Assembly: GCA_916700875.1 (NCBI GenBank)
Contig: CAKAKS010000284.1
Span: 20,001-84,000 of the forward strand
Source of the DNA: Sebastes aleutianus
Taxonomy: Eukaryota; Chordata; Actinopteri; Perciformes; Sebastidae
Length of the DNA: 64,000 nucleotides
Direction: 5' to 3'
The position numbers were made by a program, and so were the translations under genes. Positions 25,810 through 64,000 of this stretch are shown here, piece after piece. The notes beneath the pieces were generated by a model. That model was given only the letters and a program-made list of their open reading frames with translations. It ran no database searches and was not told where the DNA came from. Within the stretch, counting starts at the first letter, position 1. Each line of letters opens with the position of its first letter.

Positions 25810-26299
25810 CGCACCGGAGAGGAGGAGGAGCTCGTCTCCATAGATACCAACATTTCCTCCATCAACCATGGAAGAAATAACCTCTGTTGCTGCTTTGTAC
25901 ATGTTGGTGAAGTCCCAGATATGTCAGAAAACCAAACGCCGTCGTGTCTGGGTTCATAATGTCACCCGGCGGCGAGCTGTATTCACATTCAGTGACATCA
26001 CACTGACTGTATCTAGCAGCCACACGTCTCTACTGCGGTATGAACCCAGAATCAACAGATTGTGCTGTGATTTAATATCAATATACAGATCAAAATGATG
26101 CTGAAATAACTACATGATGATGCTGATTAGTAAAAAGTCTGAATTCATGCTTTGTCAGGTCCGTTACCATGACGACAAGCAAACAAGTTTTAAAATGCTT
26201 GTTTTCAGAATGGAGTTTGGATGGATCAGTGCCAGGCTATGCAGCTGCTCCATCAACACTCAACATAAAGTCATCTAGGCAGAAATACGGCAGCGACGT
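25810..26299 (+). repeat. 490-bp dispersed repeat, copy B
   Basis: Inverted relative to copy A at 9907-10401. Short open frames here (25747-25959, 25868-26098) are interrupted or shifted in copy A and are not supported as genes. Confidence 0.85.
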
Positions 26300-26439
26300 T
26301 GCTGTTGTCTGTGGTTTCTACACAGAGTTTGGTCAGAGACAACTTCAGCTTTAGCTGCAGATGCTGCACAAAAGTACTGGGCGGATGAATACGCAGTTGT
26401 TAGTCAAGAAATAGTTCCAGCGTTGTTCATCTTTTGTTG

Positions 26440-26520
26440 ACCAGTGAGCTTTAGACTAGAGGCTAGCTGTTTCCCCCTGCCTCCAGTCTTTATGCTAAGC
26501 TAAGCTAACCCCGTCCTGAC
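26440..26520. repeat. 'tttatgctaagctaagctaac' dispersed repeat fragment
   Basis: Carries ctgtttccccctgcctcca and tatgctaagctaagctaacc, which I recognise as a high-copy fish repeat. Confidence 0.6.
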
Positions 26521-29257
26521 CACTAAATATTTCCCATAAACATGGAGCTACTCCTTCACACGGTGCTGGATGTGAAGTCGTCATGTGAGGACTTTAAACC
26601 AGCTGGAACAGGAAGCAGTGATTTTTTCCTTCAGTGTGCAGAAACACAGAGTTCAGTGTTGAACAGACCGACTGCTGCAGGAAGGAGATTATTTCATCAG
26701 AGCAGATAAATAACTGGGCAGGAGCATCATTAAAAAGTCATCAGCCAGCAGACAGAGAGTGTGTTCAGTTATCAGCCAAACAGATGTGACTATTGTGCTC
26801 CATTAATGAGGGTTTATAAGAATAATTACAGCAGAATGAGAGTTTTACTTTTCCATCAGAGACAGAAGCACAACACACTGGTTTTATATTCCAGGAAAAA
26901 CAGCAGATATCTCAACGACCAGCGGTCGGATTAACATGAATCTCAGCTGTAGATGTTCCTCATTTAGCGCCACCGTCAGGTCTAACTGTCCGGCTCTTTA
27001 ACTACGTTGAACTGAGTGAATTTATTTTATCCATAGCTGAGATGAAGTGAAATTTTGAGAGGATGAGATGAAAACACGAGACTTTCTGACAGAAAATAAT
27101 CAGAGATGTTATTTTAGATATAGATTTTCTGTAGAATACCAACAGAAATTCTGTGTAAAGGATATTTACTACTATATTTACTTAACATTTTCAGGATTTC
27201 TGCTTTGAAACTTCTAATTATGTTGTCAGAAATCCTAGTCGTGCTTCCACGACTGGAGGGAAGTAAAAGGGAGAATTAAATTACAGTGAAATTAAGATGG
27301 TGATAAAAAAGTAACATGAAAGAAATAGAAATGAAACGGCTTCAACATTTAAACTAAATGATGTCTGAATATATATTCTGTGTGTCTTAATATTTGGGTT
27401 TTCAAAGAAGGTCATCTTTGAGCTCGCTTATATCTTCACAACTATTGTGTTTTCAGTTTATTGTGACAATAAAGAGGTCAAGATTAAATTGATTAAAAAT
27501 GAAATGCAGTTTGGTGTGGACATAAACAGCATCGTAGCATCGGTTGTAATCACTGTCACTTATTTATTCCCAATTCAGAATGTAGACCATTTCACAGTAA
27601 ACACAAACACTCCAGATGTGTCCCACTTTATTTCCTGTTGCAGTGTATGTGAACAACATCAGCAATACTTCCATTAGTACACTTCCTTGTAGTACACTGT
27701 GCACACTATGTACTTATGTGTACCTATGTACCACTGACATCACGCCGTATCGGCAGTAATTCAATTCAGACGGATAAATTAACCAAATAATGGCATCTAT
27801 CTGACTCCAGTCTAGTGGTACTTAAAAAGCACATGTAAATATGTACATATATATACACATATATACAGTATATATATAATTCAATTTGTATAGTTCGGCA
27901 TTTCAAACGCAACCGCTGCAGCTTCCTCGCCCGCCATTTTCACAAGTTTGAAACAGGTTGGTGGCTCCTCCCCTTTCGCTACACAGCAAAGATGGCGACC
28001 GTTGAGGGTGAGACGTGTCCGGCGTTCCACACTCAACGTTTTGAGTACAACGTCCGGGTACTTCCAGTGTGAACGCACGTATGCACTCAAAATATCAAGT
28101 TTAAGTACGGAAGTATGCGGATTGAGACACAGCTTAAACATAATGGTGCCTCCAGATGTGTTCACCAGTAGAGTCCATATCAACGCCCCCCTCATGTCGT
28201 ATTCACGACCTCGTCAGTGGAAAGTTTCTGAAAGCTCCGAGTTTACAACATGTGACGTGTTTGTTTGTTTGCACAAGATGTTAACTTCCTGTGGCACACA
28301 GTGCATCATACAGTCTGTCTGTAATCTGACGCAAAAGTTAAATGTTTTTCAACGTAGATTATGGACCAAACGTAACGGAGGAGTTTCGCAAACAGATCAC
28401 AGAGGTTCCCATAGGAATGAATGAACTTCCTGTTGACTGGCACACGTACACAGAGCGACGTGGAAACGAGGCGTTGAAGCTCGTTATTTATCTGCTCAGA
28501 CTGACTGTTCATGTTGTCGTTTGTTATTTTATAAAGCTCACCAGCAGTCTGATAACCAGAGGTGATGTTACAGTCAGCGGACTGAATGAAATGAAGGAAG
28601 TGAATAAAGTGAATGGAGAACGGCTTAGTGTGAGTCCAACAGGGATTACTGCAGATTTACCTTCACATAGCATTAACCCAGAGAGGGATGATGGAGGGAT
28701 GATGGAGGGATGATGGAGGGATGATGGAGGGATGATGGATGGCTGGGTGATGTTTGCTGCAGCAGATGAAGGATTTAGCTTTTTATTTTCATGTTTTTAC
28801 TCAGATTATGTCTTTTTCCCGTCTCTACCTGTCCACTCCCAGTAATCCTATAAATCTGCCTCTCTGTTTCTCTCCGTCACATCATGCTGATGATAAATCA
28901 GAAACACGGCCACGGCCACGGCGTGTTCATGGTGATGAAGGAAGATGTCACCAGTGACACAGTGAGGTTCACTGATTAATGGAGCTCTGTACATACAGAT
29001 TAAACCAGGTTTGAACTGGTTTTAATCTGGTCTAACCTGGTGTCTGTTCATTTTATTTTTAGTTCTGTTTTTTACTACTAAATGGCTTTGTTTCTGATTT
29101 TTTATGGGTTAAAAAATATGTTTTTTAGTCTTTTTGCTGCCTTCAATGGGAGGAATTTGATTTGTGATGTAAACACAGTTTTGATGTTGTGATAACGAGA
29201 CCTTAAACCTGCATCTAAACCTCGTAGTAAACCCTCCGTATCCTCGTCCCTCTGCAG
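26521..29257. other. Non-coding with dispersed repeats, up to exon 2
   Basis: 27540-27670 resembles part of the MITE at 58162-58680 (gtgtcccac/gttt..tttcctgttg...gtgaa/taacatcagc). 27880-28260 looks like another dispersed element with a cluster of short overlapping frames. A gatggaggg array lies at 28685-28738. No further exon recognised. Confidence 0.5.
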
Positions 29258-63772
<34,515 letters not shown>

Positions 63773-64000
63773 AGCTCCTCTCCCCCTCAGCGATACCTCA
63801 GCGCCTCCGAGCGTCCAGCCGAGCTGACCCGGAGGCCCGTCGGCTGCCGTCCTGCTCCAGTCCCGCTCACCAGATCCACACCGCGGTGCCACAGCGCCGC
63901 CGTCTGGCCGGACCTCGCCGCTGCAGGACTGAACAGACCAGAGACTGGACCACGGATCACTCAGACAGAACCAAGCTGTCGATGCTGTAATTAAGAGTCT
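63773..64000 (+). other. mgat4b: mgat4b 3' UTR (start)
   Basis: GC-rich sequence directly after the stop codon, presumed 3' UTR. No AATAAA signal occurs before the window ends, so the UTR continues beyond it. A 73-codon open frame crosses this stretch but has no family resemblance and lies in the expected UTR. Confidence 0.6.

Noticed and set aside
25747..26098. Frames in the 490-bp repeat (copy B)
   Set aside because: The inverted copy A carries changed frames; no recognisable domain.
27948..28713. Overlapping frames of 158 and 123 codons
   Set aside because: They overlap each other in different frames within a likely dispersed repeat, with no domain or splice-site support.

Overview
ORGANISM. 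The window is vertebrate nuclear DNA, almost certainly from a percomorph-type teleost fish. It is intron-dominated, very rich in (GT/CA)n tracts, and carries repeat families familiar from spiny-rayed fish: Tc1-like elements, a MITE with TIRs reading ctttaaaggtcccatat, the 'agtacttgagtaaatgtactt' repeat and the 'tttatgctaagctaagctaac' repeat. The species cannot be told from the sequence. There is no prokaryotic content, CRISPR array, tRNA or rRNA gene. LAYOUT. One conventional gene is supported: mgat4b (N-glycan GnT-IVb, family GT54), plus strand, with 14 coding exons from 29258 to a TGA at 63770-63772. All intron phases join, giving 515 in-frame residues. The first coding exon (cytosolic tail and membrane anchor) was not found and is presumed upstream, so 1-29257 is probably intron 1 or upstream sequence. 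That stretch is repeat-dominated: ~21-bp 'CCAAGATGG' minisatellites (1065-1930, 3075-3650), long GT tracts, a decayed LINE RT fragment (8276-8431), a ~33-bp 'actcggacttgtctcgg' array (11740-13160), a purine tract (16190-16740), AT-rich fold-back elements (20322-21359, 22970-23525) and a 490-bp repeat in opposite orientation at 9907 and 25810. GENE BODY. Intron 2 is largely a 64-bp tandem array that copies the end of exon 2 with its splice donor. Exons 3, 4, 6 and 10 have (CA)n or (GT)n tracts starting within 12 nt of their donors; exon 4 has GT tracts on both sides; exon 8's polypyrimidine tract is a TC microsatellite. Intron 6 holds a 1.5-kb array of exact 20-bp units. Intron 8 (9.8 kb) holds a long coiled-coil-type ORF (46197-47423) beside an inverted copy of its own 5' end, separated by palindromic CRE-like repeats, followed by a SINE and a 33-bp array, and then a rearranged Tc1 element lacking its third catalytic Glu. 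Intron 9 holds a deleted Tc1-like element ending about 23 bp before exon 10. Intron 11 opens with a 32-bp array containing DR1-like motifs. MOST INTERESTING. No complete new multi-gene system is visible. The strongest leads are the amplified exon-2/5' splice site array, the divergent inverted ORF structure in intron 8, the recursive-splice-like start of exon 9, the GT/CA-flanked exons, and a 20-bp A-rich minisatellite family found at ten or more separate loci.
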